From assembly GCA_023417655.1 (NCBI GenBank), contig JAEZFD010000061.1, positions 1 to 64,000 on the forward strand: a stretch of 64,000 nt of DNA, given 5' to 3'. Below are positions 53,145 through 62,118 of this stretch, piece after piece; within the stretch, counting starts at the first letter, position 1; the number at the start of each line of letters is the position of its first letter. Source of the DNA: Planctomycetota bacterium (GTDB lineage: Bacteria; Planctomycetota; Planctomycetia; Planctomycetales; Planctomycetaceae). A program made the position numbers and the translations under genes. The notes under the pieces were generated by a model. The model saw only the letters and a program-made list of their open reading frames with translations. It had not been told where the DNA came from and did no database searches.

Positions 53145-53180
53145 CGCTGCGCAGGCAGACAGTCAAGCAAACTGCTCTAA
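53145..53180. repeat. Dispersed 36-nt element, copy 3
   Basis: CGCTGCGC-nn-GCAGAC-nnnnnn-GCAAACTGCTCTAA, with the same block lengths and spacing as 20374-20409. The last bases supply the TAG stop codon of the minus-strand SGNH hydrolase gene, as the related copy at 28226 does for the aminopeptidase gene. Confidence 0.75.
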
Positions 53181-54082
53181 CGATTCAGCGTCGGGAGCAG
53201 GAGGCGCGAGAGTTTATCATGCCCGGCTTGATTCAAGTGGAGCGAATCGGTCGTCGTGATCGGTGACACGAGTACGTTACTCAGGACACGGCGCGGGATC
53301 AGCTTCACACGATGCCGCGTGGTCAGCTCGCGGATAATCTGGCCGTACTCCAGAGTGAAGGGAGGCAACGGCAGCTCGAACATCACTGTCTCACCTGCCT
53401 GGGCTGTCACTTCTTCCAGCAACTGATTGAGTTGATTCCGGAAATCAGCAGGGGACAATTTCTCCAGCAAATCATTTCCGCCCAATTCGATGAAAACCAG
53501 TGAGTTCTTCGGAATTACCTCCTTCACACGAGGGATCGCTGAACGCAGCGTCGCTCCCGGCTCCGAGGCATTTGTCACCTTTCTGTCTGTTGCTTTCGCG
53601 ATCTGATCCGGCCAGGCGGTCATGTTTCCGTCCTCGGATTCTGCAGACAGCGAATCTCCCAGAACTACAATCGGGCGATCGCGACTGTCTGGGGAGAGCA
53701 CAGGCAGGAATCGCCATGGAAGTTCGATTGCTCCTTCGAACAACCAGAGCACAACGACGACCAGACCCAGCCAGCCGTCGACGGAGAAGTGCCGACGTGA
53801 TGCAGGTTGCTTGATGGTGGGGGCAGGTTCCGCGCCGGGGGGCTTCTCGAGCAGCAGCCAGCCGATGGTCACGAGACCTGAGAGGAGCACTCCGTTGAAC
53901 ATTGCCGTGCCGGAGAGCAGGACGAACATTCCGCCCATTACGGCCCAGAACCAGACCAGGCTTTCTTTGCCAATCCATCCGAATCGGCGCCAGGCAACCG
54001 CGAGGATCAGGCAGAAGATCCCCGTGTAATACGCGTCTCCGCTGATGAAGTGTTGGACGATCAACGCAGAGAATGGAGACAT
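53177..54082 (-). CDS. Membrane-anchored SGNH/GDSL hydrolase
   Basis: 301 residues. Four hydrophobic helices occupy the N-terminal 130 residues (for example YYTGIFCLILAVAW, LVWFWAVMGGMFVLLS, GVLLSGLVTIGWLLL, WLGLVVVVLWLFEG). The C-terminal SGNH domain carries VVLGDSLS (block I Ser), the block II Gly region PGATLRSA, FIELGGNDLL (block III Asn) and DSLHLNQAGH (block V Asp and His). An esterase, acyl or lysophospholipase-type activity on the outer face of the membrane is expected. Its stop codon overlaps a dispersed repeat element. Confidence 0.9.
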   Translation of the reverse strand: MSPFSALIVQHFISGDAYYTGIFCLILAVAWRRFGWIGKESLVWFWAVMGGMFVLLSGTAMFNGVLLSGLVTIGWLLLEKPPGAEPAPTIKQPASRRHFSVDGWLGLVVVVLWLFEGAIELPWRFLPVLSPDSRDRPIVVLGDSLSAESEDGNMTAWPDQIAKATDRKVTNASEPGATLRSAIPRVKEVIPKNSLVFIELGGNDLLEKLSPADFRNQLNQLLEEVTAQAGETVMFELPLPPFTLEYGQIIRELTTRHRVKLIPRRVLSNVLVSPITTTDSLHLNQAGHDKLSRLLLPTLNR

Positions 54083-54150
54083 GAGTCAGAGGCCGGTCAG
54101 AGTCGCGGAAACGAATGCATCCGGATTGTGACAATCAGCCACTCTGAAAA

Positions 54151-55353
54151 CTACCCGGGCGGAAGAGAGTGGGAATTCACAAGATCACTGACACTGAGAC
54201 TTCGGGGAGGAACCCGTTCACCAGTGACCGGCCAGATCAAACGTTTTGCCGTGCGGAGCGTCTTTCGGAGTCCGCTATACAGGACCGCGCGATGTGACTG
54301 GGAGAGAATGACATTCCCCATGGCCATCCGGTGCGGCCAGATGCGTTCCAGATAGGAGCCTGCAGTCGAGCAGCTGTTCAGAGTGGTGATGTCAGGGCGT
54401 TCACGGGAAATGTAGTTCGCCAGTTCCAGTTCCGCCCACGCTCCCGGACTTCCTGCCTGAAAATCAGGGTCCCAGCCAATCTTGAAAGCAAAGAGAGTCT
54501 GGCCAGCGAGAAGATTGCAGGTCGATGCAACGACCTTGTCCCCGACCATCAATTCGCCAAACAGGACCTTTCCGGTGGCGGACAGGTTGTTGACGAGTTC
54601 CGCAAAAAAATTGCGATGTTCGGGGGAACAGGACATCGCGGTTCCGGAGGCCCCTTTCCATCCACGTCGTTCCAGATCAAGAAACCGGTGTGCTGCTGCA
54701 TCGGCTTCGTGAGAAGATTGAACGACCCGGAATTGAACCGTGCCGCGTTGCTGGAGCTTTGAATGAGCTCGGCGGAGTGACTTCCGGCGATTCTTGGACA
54801 GGCAGAAATCAAAGAGCCGGGATCGATCGATCTCCAGCAGATTCAGACTTGCCCGGGACCACGGGTTCTGCAGTTGAACCTGATAACCCGAAAGGGCCGC
54901 GGAGGTGTACAGCTCTGCTGAAAGGGGAGAGTCAATTTCGACAGAGTTCAGAACCATCCCGTGGCGGAACCGCGTGGTCTTCAGGAATTCCAGAAAGGTC
55001 AGAATCGCGGCCCGGGGGCAGCGCCGGTCCACCAGCAGACCGCCCAGAAATTTGTACGTTGACGTTCCGTCATGCAGGTGAGGAAAGAGAATCTGCGAAG
55101 AAGCGGCAACCGGTCGGGCAGCGGTCAGAAGGACCGGACGGCCCGCCTGATTCCTGACTGTCCAGAGTGACTGGCCCTGTCCCTCGTGGAGATGCTGCAT
55201 CTGGGTCAGCACGAATGCGGGTTCAAGGAACGGGTTCGGGACCAATGCATCACGGCTCAGCTGCTGCCATCCTGCCTGAAAGTTGGGGCAGATGTCAGAA
55301 GCGGAGAGTTCGCTGGCGGTGAATTCCTGAGCCATTCGGGAGGTATTCATCAT
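54151..55353 (-). CDS. GNAT-type acyltransferase of the CelD/BcsL (FemAB-like) group
   Basis: 400 residues from ATG 55353; the frame stays open to 55569 without conservation, and no clear ribosome-binding sequence distinguishes the tandem ATGs. PFLEPAFVLTQMQ, a substrate-site strand typical of the group, is followed by CLSKNRRKSLRRAHSKL (basic helix) and the acyl-CoA-type core AAHRFLDLERRGWKGASGTAMS, GKVLFGELMVGDKVVASTCNLLAGQTLFAFKIGWDPDFQAGSPGAWAELEL. Such proteins modify extracellular polysaccharides or peptidoglycan precursors. No exopolysaccharide genes are adjacent, so the substrate is open. Confidence 0.85.
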   Translation of the reverse strand: MMNTSRMAQEFTASELSASDICPNFQAGWQQLSRDALVPNPFLEPAFVLTQMQHLHEGQGQSLWTVRNQAGRPVLLTAARPVAASSQILFPHLHDGTSTYKFLGGLLVDRRCPRAAILTFLEFLKTTRFRHGMVLNSVEIDSPLSAELYTSAALSGYQVQLQNPWSRASLNLLEIDRSRLFDFCLSKNRRKSLRRAHSKLQQRGTVQFRVVQSSHEADAAAHRFLDLERRGWKGASGTAMSCSPEHRNFFAELVNNLSATGKVLFGELMVGDKVVASTCNLLAGQTLFAFKIGWDPDFQAGSPGAWAELELANYISRERPDITTLNSCSTAGSYLERIWPHRMAMGNVILSQSHRAVLYSGLRKTLRTAKRLIWPVTGERVPPRSLSVSDLVNSHSLPPG

Positions 55354-55902
55354 CAGTTTCAATGAGCCGGGGCAGACGGTCCGGAGATTGGTGAGAAGAC
55401 TTGTTATTTTTACGTTAGCTGACGCCTGACCCTGGCGTGCGAAAGGCTGAGGAGAATCAACCGGACGGAGGTTGAAGTCTGCTGGGGGTGCGGATTGCGA
55501 TGGTTCCAACGGGTAAGCCGACCGTCCGCCGCCTCTGTTTCCTGAACCTCCCGCGGCGGTTCGCAGCACTCCTCAGGCGAAGTTCCTCGTATTAATGAGG
55601 TAATCGACGGGGAGCCGCTGGATACCAACGATGTCGTCCCGGAGCGGATTCGGAGACTGGCACGAAAGTTTCTTATAGGGGCGAGGCCTCTCCCCGAAAG
55701 GGGCACTGTACCAGTTCTCAAATTTTCCTTGCACAATCTTGAGCAATTCTCGAATCAACCTGAGGGTTTGCGCAAACAGTCCGACGTGTTGAGAATTGAA
55801 AACGCTCGGAGTTGTAAAAAATGCGACACGAGCAGTGCACGCGACTGTGAAAGACGTAGGATCGAATCGGTTTGCAGTCCTTTTTCAACAAGGTAGTCAG
55901 AA
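55354..55902. other. Divergent intergenic region with a weak promoter candidate
   Basis: 549 nt between the acyltransferase gene and the Thr/Pro-rich protein gene. TTGAGA (55789-55794) and TGTAAA (55813-55818) with an 18-nt spacer are a possible promoter for the plus-strand gene, about 85 nt before its ATG. No RNA gene recognised. Confidence 0.35.
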
Positions 55903-56562
55903 ATGTGTCGGAATCCTCTTCGAATTTTGGGTGTGGCGGTTCTCCTGACCGCGGGGGCTGACGCTTTCGCGCAGGATCCGTATCTCCCATTCAATTCCAA
56001 TGGAACGCTGATCGTTCCTGAGACTACGCCCACTCCTACGAAAGCGACGACGCCGACCTACGAGACCCCGAATTCCACCACACCGGGGTTAGGAGCACCG
56101 AGACTCGGGGCACCTTCAAGCATTCCGACGAATCCAACGCCCGCCACGAGCGAGCCGACCCCGGCCACTCCGGGCACCTCAACTCCGAGTTCGGTCATGC
56201 CGAATTCCACGAGCCCCAGCACGACCACTCCGAACTCGTCCATCCCGAATTCGACGACGCCGCACATCACAAATTCTCCGCCGAGCAATATGTCGACTGT
56301 TCCGACTGTCGTTCCGGCGACCATCGAACCGACTGTCGTCTCACCAGGAATCATGGCCGCTCCGCAGCCATACTGGACAGGGTTCCGTGGACAGGGAATG
56401 TGGGGATTCAATAATCCGTTCTGGGTTCAGCAGACGAATTACGGCCCGATGATGGGAGCCCCTGTCATGGGCGGCGGCTGCCAGACATGCCCTCCTAACC
56501 CTTGCGGCCCGGTCAATCTCGACTTTGGCCGTGGGTATGACGGGTTCATGACGGGCTGGTAA
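55903..56562 (+). CDS. Exported Thr/Pro/Ser-rich low-complexity protein
   Basis: 219 residues. Signal peptide ILGVAVLLTAGADAFA. Residues about 40-150 are mostly T, P, S and N in short imperfect repeats (PNSTTP, TPATS, PNSTSP), followed by a Gly/Met/aromatic-rich end (PYWTGFRGQGMWGFNNPFWVQ) and a CQTCPPNPC cluster. The sequence resembles a surface linker or stalk; Thr/Ser content would allow O-glycosylation, but that is not shown. No domain recognised. Confidence 0.75.
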   Translation: MCRNPLRILGVAVLLTAGADAFAQDPYLPFNSNGTLIVPETTPTPTKATTPTYETPNSTTPGLGAPRLGAPSSIPTNPTPATSEPTPATPGTSTPSSVMPNSTSPSTTTPNSSIPNSTTPHITNSPPSNMSTVPTVVPATIEPTVVSPGIMAAPQPYWTGFRGQGMWGFNNPFWVQQTNYGPMMGAPVMGGGCQTCPPNPCGPVNLDFGRGYDGFMTGW

Positions 56563-56736
56563 CGACTCCTACTGCGGACCGGGATTGCGACTGGCGCATG
56601 AGCTTGAAGAAGTTCATGCGCCCTTGAGTGACTTCGAAATTGCCTTTCCCCTCCGTACCCGGGCGGGGGAAAGCGGGATTGGTTTCGGAAACCGAGCTGC
56701 GCGGTCACTTGGTGATGCGATCTGCTTTCCGGCTTT

Positions 56737-57636
56737 TCACTTTTTCTCTTTGAGTGAAACGGGAATCAATTCAACGACGACTTCCGACTGCAGCGGAGGA
56801 ATTCGCTCCGTCCATGTCTCAAAGAGCAGGCCTGAGTCATTGCTGGCGGAGCTTTTGACGTCGATGTCGATCATCGCATCTGAAAAGTTTGCAACGCAGA
56901 TCAGGTTTCCGCTGTTCGCCTGATAGGCTTCTTTTCCGTTCGTCAGCTTGACGAACCTGCTTCCGGCAAACAGAAACTTCGCCTGCAGGGGACGCTCTTC
57001 CCCCTGTCGTCGCAAATCCCGAAGTGCCTGCTGATAGGCCTTGTCCTCGCTGTAACCCAGGAACGTTTTCAACTGTTCCTCCGACATTGGGCCGTAGAAG
57101 ATCAGCTTCCGGTTGGCCTCATCATAGACCGGTTCGGAGCGGCCCTTGGGAAGTTTGAGTCCCGGCGGAAGAGCGGCAAGTGGGGATTCGAAATAACGCT
57201 GCAGGGAGTGACGAATCCAGTCCTGTGCAGGAACTCGTTGCTGACGGCCCTGATCGTCTTTCCAGTTCAAGTAGATTTCAATCTCTTCGCCGGCCGCAGG
57301 ACGATACTCCGGCTGAAACTGCACGGGGTGTCCCGGCTTGGCTCCCAATGCAAGCAGCCCGGCGTGAATGGTCTCGGCAGCGGCATCGATCGAAAGGATG
57401 GACTCATGCTCTTTCGTTTGTCGCGGGCAGACGAGCATCTCGAGTAAGCCATCCCGGAGGCAGACCGTTGTTTTGAGAAGGATCTTTTTACCGGGGTGAT
57501 CGAGCAGCACCGTCCCTTGTGGATTGAGAGCCACTGCTTTTGTGGAAGGGGCAGGCTGACCAGAAGGCTGCTCGGCGCGGACGTCACACAGGCTGAACAG
57601 AACCAGAGTGACGGCGAGAAGGCGGAATGTGGGCAT
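56737..57636 (-). CDS. Exported YdjY-domain protein
   Basis: 299 residues from the ATG at 57636; an ATG two codons earlier is equally possible. Signal peptide LAVTLVLFSLCDVRA. The domain has DHPGKKILLKTTVCLRDGLLEMLVCPRQTKEHESILSI, the YdjY signature with the KEHESIL motif, and GLLALGAKPGHPVQF. A C-terminal region of about 150 residues (YFESPLAALPPGLKLPKGRSE and later NSGNLICVANFSDAMID) extends it. Role unknown. It lies upstream of the FAD oxidoreductase stop... the two are on the same strand with an 82-nt gap. Confidence 0.85.
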   Translation of the reverse strand: MPTFRLLAVTLVLFSLCDVRAEQPSGQPAPSTKAVALNPQGTVLLDHPGKKILLKTTVCLRDGLLEMLVCPRQTKEHESILSIDAAAETIHAGLLALGAKPGHPVQFQPEYRPAAGEEIEIYLNWKDDQGRQQRVPAQDWIRHSLQRYFESPLAALPPGLKLPKGRSEPVYDEANRKLIFYGPMSEEQLKTFLGYSEDKAYQQALRDLRRQGEERPLQAKFLFAGSRFVKLTNGKEAYQANSGNLICVANFSDAMIDIDVKSSASNDSGLLFETWTERIPPLQSEVVVELIPVSLKEKK

Positions 57637-57718
57637 GTGCAAAGTCCAAGAAATTGCCCCGGCTCAGCCATTCTGAGTCGGGGCATTGGAAATGAGATGT
57701 TTGTCTTCGTTTTCGTCC

Positions 57719-59821
57719 TTATTTAACCGGGACAAAACGGACGGCATCGGCCACGACAAAACTGGTTGTCCCTGCATTCGAAATGGTCACGGAACCTTCA
57801 TTGGCGAACTCGAAGACTCCCAGACTGACATCGACCTCATCCGGGGGGAGAGGCGTCTGCTGGTTGACGACAACTTTCTTTTCCCCTTGTGCATGATGAA
57901 TCGTGACGGGGACGTTATTTGCACGCGATCCAGTCGGCACAGAGGACAAGCGAACCTCATACCGACCGGGAATCAGCTTCGCCGTGAAGCGAGCTGTCGC
58001 TTCTCCCTTATTTGAGTTCCGGTCGTGGCGGTACCCGGTTCCGAGATAAGTGGGTAATGCAGCACTGCCACCCCAATCACCAGTGAACTGGGCCTGCTCG
58101 TCATCGACGACAATCCCTTTCAGACTCTTCAATTTTTCGGCTCGTGGATCAGAAAGTTCGAGGACCTGTCCGTCCTGCAGCAGCCGGGCACGCAGTTCAG
58201 GATAAGAAACCTTCTGCACAGGAATCTGCTTGTCGATCGCCATTGAAGCCGCGGTGGCAGCCGACTGCCCCAGAATCATGAAGACCGGTTCCATGCGGAT
58301 CGATCCATAGGCGATGTGGCTGCTGGAAACGCAAACGGGGACCAGCAAGTTCGCGCACTCCCCCGCTTTTGGGACGATCGAGCCATAGGCAATCTCGTAC
58401 GGCCGGGGAGAGCGTTCCTGAACATCACCTTCGTTCTGTGCGAATCCTTCAGGTGTCACATACCGCTGAGTGTTGTGAGAGTCCATGTTGTAGGACCCCA
58501 TTCCGATCGAGTCAGGGGTCACGACCTTGTCGGTGCAATCCAGTTCGGTCATCACGTACTCGCCCAGCATACGACGTGATTCGCGGATGTAGAGCTGGTG
58601 AGGCCAGCCGCCGTTGTCCTTGAACTCGTCTTTCGCCAGACCCCACTTCGCCATTTCGTTCCGGATCTTTTCCGGGACGCGGGGATCATTCGCCGTGAAG
58701 TACAACAGGCCGAGCTGATAGCGGGTGTGTTCGTCCCAGATTTCCTTGCGACGTTCGTAGCTGGCTTCCGGGTAGTCGTAGTTGTAACCGATGTTGTCAT
58801 AGCTGAACGGGCCATGATTGTTGGTGTCGGTCTTCAGGTTGGGGATCATGTCGAACTTGCGGAAGACCCCGTCCCATCCGGTCTCCAGAATTCGCACAAA
58901 CAATTCGTACTGGGCTGGGTCATAGCCATCTGGCTTGGGGAAGGGGATCCGGTTCTGGGGATTCTTGGTCAGGCAGGTCCGATAGCAATAGGCCTGAACT
59001 TTATCGTCTCCTGCACCATGTTCCCCGGGAGGGTCAGCACTGATTCGAGGAAGTAGTCCGCTTTCTGGCTTGCCTGGGATTTTGTAAGGATCGACATTCG
59101 TCATGAAGTGGTGACCGGTGTGACGCCCCTTGGTCTGCACCCCGTTCAGCGTTTCTCCATAGACGCTGTTGGCTTCGCGACCGACGTGGTATTTCACCCC
59201 GGCGGCGGCCATCAGATCGCCTTCATAAGTCGTGTCAAGAAACATCTTGCCGGTGAAGGTCTTTCCGCTGAGCATCTTGATCGAGGCAATCCGATCGCCT
59301 TCCTTAACGACTCCGGAATCGCGGTCGAGATATTCTTTGCGAAGAACAGGAATCTCGAATTCCCGGACATAGTCTTCAAAGACCTTCTCGGCGACATGCG
59401 GTTCAAAGACCCACATGCCGGGCGGGAGGTTTCCGGCAATCTCAGCTTCGCCCTGGCTGCGCATTTCTTTTTGAGGTTCCCACTTCCACGCTGCAGGATC
59501 CCGATAATGCTTCCAGACGCGATGATAGAAGTCGCGGCTCAGCCCGCCGATAGCTTCCTTCTTCCCTGAGTCGGTGTATCCCAGTCCGCCGGCACTCAGT
59601 CCGCCCAGATGGACTTCAGGGCAGACGATCACGACGGACTTTCCCATCTTCTTTGCCTGAACCGCAGCGATCACAGCTGCACTGGTTCCGCCGTAGATGA
59701 CAACGTCATAGTCGTGAGCTGCGCCTGCAGTCGCTTGGGGAACTGGCTGTTGCGCCTGAGCCGGTATCTGAAGGCTCAGACAACACAGACTGAGGAAGGC
59801 CAGAAGACTCTTGAAATGCAT
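57719..59821 (-). CDS. Exported FAD-dependent oxidoreductase with golvesin-like C-terminal domain
   Basis: 700 residues; AGAGAGG lies seven bases before the ATG. Signal peptide LLAFLSLCCLSLQIPAQA. FAD_oxidored (PF12831-type) domain: DVVIYGGTSAAVIAAVQAKKMGKSVVIVCPEVHLGGLSAGGLGYTD and the MFLDTTYEGDLMAAAGVKYHVGRE middle motif. The final 130 residues (TGDWGGSAALPTYLGTGYRHD, PGRYEVRLSSVP, VTISNAGTTSFVVADAVRFVPV) match the golvesin or xanthan-lyase C-terminal type domain. Common in planctomycetes; carbohydrate oxidation on the surface is plausible but not shown. Confidence 0.93.
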   Translation of the reverse strand: MHFKSLLAFLSLCCLSLQIPAQAQQPVPQATAGAAHDYDVVIYGGTSAAVIAAVQAKKMGKSVVIVCPEVHLGGLSAGGLGYTDSGKKEAIGGLSRDFYHRVWKHYRDPAAWKWEPQKEMRSQGEAEIAGNLPPGMWVFEPHVAEKVFEDYVREFEIPVLRKEYLDRDSGVVKEGDRIASIKMLSGKTFTGKMFLDTTYEGDLMAAAGVKYHVGREANSVYGETLNGVQTKGRHTGHHFMTNVDPYKIPGKPESGLLPRISADPPGEHGAGDDKVQAYCYRTCLTKNPQNRIPFPKPDGYDPAQYELFVRILETGWDGVFRKFDMIPNLKTDTNNHGPFSYDNIGYNYDYPEASYERRKEIWDEHTRYQLGLLYFTANDPRVPEKIRNEMAKWGLAKDEFKDNGGWPHQLYIRESRRMLGEYVMTELDCTDKVVTPDSIGMGSYNMDSHNTQRYVTPEGFAQNEGDVQERSPRPYEIAYGSIVPKAGECANLLVPVCVSSSHIAYGSIRMEPVFMILGQSAATAASMAIDKQIPVQKVSYPELRARLLQDGQVLELSDPRAEKLKSLKGIVVDDEQAQFTGDWGGSAALPTYLGTGYRHDRNSNKGEATARFTAKLIPGRYEVRLSSVPTGSRANNVPVTIHHAQGEKKVVVNQQTPLPPDEVDVSLGVFEFANEGSVTISNAGTTSFVVADAVRFVPVK

Positions 59822-59995
59822 AAGGAAACCTCTCTGATATCAATGTAATGTGCAGTCAGTTAAAGACTGCACTGATCGGGCAAAATTCTGTCGAATCGCG
59901 ATTCTGATTCAGACGAAGTCTGAAATGGGGTGAGCTCTCGAGGTGGGTGTCACTGTCTTTGCCCGTGGTCGCCGACAGAACAATGGTGTGGTGAC

Positions 59996-60835
59996 TCAAC
60001 TCTGCTCAGGACGACTGCGATTGTTCCAGTGTCCAGTGGGATCTGATCCTCGTACCCAGACCCCTTTCTGGTTCCAGTCCATTCCCGCTCGAACGTCGGC
60101 TGCAGCATAGCGAAGTGTGAGTCCGCAGCGGCGCCGATCGCTCTGATTGGCCTCGGAACCATGCAGGAGCAGATCTGAATGCAGCGAGATCTGTCCGGCC
60201 CGAAGTTCATCATTCACGATGGGACCATATTGCTCAGGGTTCTCAACGGTCTGATTGAGAACATTGTGGTCTTCCGGGCGACTGGGGCGGAAGGTGAGAT
60301 GACCGACATGATGCGAACCGGCAATAAAACGCATGCAGGCATTTTCGCAGTCGGCATCATCAATGGCCAGCCAGACTGTGACAGCTTTCGATGGCGAGAG
60401 TGGCCAATAACTCGCGTCCTGATGCCAGGCGACCGCTTTTCCATCGTGGGGCATCTTGCAGAAGAAATGAGATCCCCATCCGACGACGTTTTCGCCCAGT
60501 AGATCGGAAACGCAGTCCACGATCCGTCGGTCAGTGAGAATGTCATAGACCGGTCCGTATTTCAGATGCGCAGAGCTGATCGAATAGCTGTCGCCTCCGG
60601 CGGCGGTCACTCGAGCGAGCAGATCATCGAAGTAGTTTCGGATCTCCCTGATCTCGGCGTCACTGTAGATGGAGACCGGCTTCAGGAATCCCTGATCGTT
60701 GAACGAGGCAATCTGCTCCGGCGACAGCACTCGCGGGTGCGGGTTCTTGCATGGATGAAACCTCAAATCTCGCGGAAGTTTAGCGAGCTCGTCCGGATCC
60801 GGAACCGCCTGAAAGACAGGGGAAGCTGAGGACAT
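59996..60835 (-). CDS. Phytanoyl-CoA dioxygenase family protein (PhyH)
   Basis: 279 residues from ATG 60835, nine bases after GGAG; a TTG earlier is unlikely. Non-heme Fe(II)/2-oxoglutarate oxygenase fold: ASFNDQGFLKPVSIYSDAEI, the iron-binding H-x-D in AWHQDASYWPLSP, and the distal His in SLHSDLLLHGSEANQSDRRRCGLTLRYA with a following Arg for 2-oxoglutarate. Family members hydroxylate small molecules of many kinds; substrate not deducible. It lies 62 nt from the nadK gene on the same strand. Confidence 0.93.
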   Translation of the reverse strand: MSSASPVFQAVPDPDELAKLPRDLRFHPCKNPHPRVLSPEQIASFNDQGFLKPVSIYSDAEIREIRNYFDDLLARVTAAGGDSYSISSAHLKYGPVYDILTDRRIVDCVSDLLGENVVGWGSHFFCKMPHDGKAVAWHQDASYWPLSPSKAVTVWLAIDDADCENACMRFIAGSHHVGHLTFRPSRPEDHNVLNQTVENPEQYGPIVNDELRAGQISLHSDLLLHGSEANQSDRRRCGLTLRYAAADVRAGMDWNQKGVWVRGSDPTGHWNNRSRPEQS

Positions 60836-60912
60836 CGCGGAGCGCTCCAATGGAGAAGGAGAGATCGATCAACGTTTGCTGATTATAGCAATGCCCGAAG
60901 CGGTCTGGCACG

Positions 60913-61794
60913 TTACTCGCCGAGTGGTTTTTCCCGTTTTGTATGCCGGTAGCGAGGCTGTCCATGCCAGCCCAGTTTGCGGTGCAAAGTTCCATAGAAG
61001 CTGTGGCCGTGCATCCGCACCAGTTCGAAGTTCACCGGTGCTGCTTTGATGATGACCGAGTCCCCTGCGGCGAATGGGACCTTCACCTGACCGTCCATGA
61101 CCAGCATGACGCCTGACGGCGGGTCATCAATGGTCAGCAGATATTCCGCATTCGCGCGATCGATGATCGGGCGAATCGACAGGGTGTGAGGACAGATTGG
61201 GGTGACGACAAAGGCTCTCAGATCCTGTCGGAGAATAGGGCCGCCTGCTGACAGGTTGTGAGCAGTCGATCCGACGGGGGTGCTGATGATAAGTCCGTCT
61301 CCGCTGAATGTCGTGACGGGTTCGTCGTCGATGGTCAGATTGATTTCAATCATCTGCAGCGAAGCACCGGCCAGCAAAGCGACTTCGTTCAATCCGAGAT
61401 AGGTCTCTTCCGTTCCGTTCTGATGACGGTGCACGCAGGTGTACATCAGATGCGGAACGATGCTGAATTCCCGGTTCACGAGATCCGGGATGAGGACGTT
61501 GAATTCCTCGGGCGAAAGGTCGGCCAGAAATCCGAGTCGTCCGAGATTCACGCCGAGGATCGGGATCTGTTTGGCTCCGAAGCTGCGGCAGGCCCGAAGA
61601 ATGGCGCCGTCACCTCCAACGACCACGGCAATGTCCGCATCGGTCATGTCGGCCGAATCGTCTCGCGGAAATACCCCGGTGATCTCGATGCCGAGTTGCA
61701 TCTCCAGATTTTTCTGCAACTCCTGCATTGCGGACTGAATCCGGGGTTGCTGGTCTCGCCCGATCAGGACGAGGCGCAAGGGAGTTGACGACAT
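60913..61794 (-). CDS. nadK: NAD kinase
   Basis: Phosphorylates NAD to NADP with ATP. 293 residues. The GGDG catalytic motif (60-63) occurs in ADIAVVVGGDGAILRACR, followed by GVNLGRLGFLAD (81-92), LNEVALLAGASLQMIEINL, FSGDGLIISTPVGSTAHNLSAGGPIL and the C-terminal domain PHTLSIRPIIDRANAEY. Housekeeping, on the same strand as the PhyH-type gene immediately downstream. Confidence 0.97.
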   Translation of the reverse strand: MSSTPLRLVLIGRDQQPRIQSAMQELQKNLEMQLGIEITGVFPRDDSADMTDADIAVVVGGDGAILRACRSFGAKQIPILGVNLGRLGFLADLSPEEFNVLIPDLVNREFSIVPHLMYTCVHRHQNGTEETYLGLNEVALLAGASLQMIEINLTIDDEPVTTFSGDGLIISTPVGSTAHNLSAGGPILRQDLRAFVVTPICPHTLSIRPIIDRANAEYLLTIDDPPSGVMLVMDGQVKVPFAAGDSVIIKAAPVNFELVRMHGHSFYGTLHRKLGWHGQPRYRHTKREKPLGE

Positions 61795-62118
61795 GCGATC
61801 TTTCCGGAAAACAGTATCAGGATCATCAGGAATCAGGGGCTTGGTGCGGATGTTGCCCTCGTCCCGGAGTGACTTTCAGAATACCAAGGGGGAGACGTTT
61901 TTTCGTTGTCGCGACGGTGGCTCTCTATGACCCTCTGATGACGCTCTCCAGCGCAGCGTCAAACCCGGAAAAGGGCGATGCTGCTTTTGTATGACCCGGA
62001 CCGGGTTTCGAAACGCCGGGATTCGAAACTGTGAAATTCGAAACGGTGAGTTCGAGGTGATCCGGTAATCGCGTCCGCTGTAATCAGAGGTTTGTGAGCG
62101 GAGGTTATTATTCAGGGG
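61795..62118. other. Intergenic region with a short degenerate tandem repeat
   Basis: 324 nt between nadK and the exported protein gene, both on the minus strand. Its distinctive content is four tandem TTCGAAAC-type words at 62007, 62022, 62037 and about 62051. No RNA gene or clear terminator otherwise. Confidence 0.5.
62007..62058. repeat. Degenerate 15-bp tandem repeat around TTCGAAAC
   Basis: TTCGAAAC occurs at 62007-62014, 62022-62029 and 62037-62044 with exact 15-nt spacing; a fourth, TTCGAGGT, follows at 62051. Linking bases vary (GCCGGGA, TGTGAAA, GGTGAG). Confidence 0.7.
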
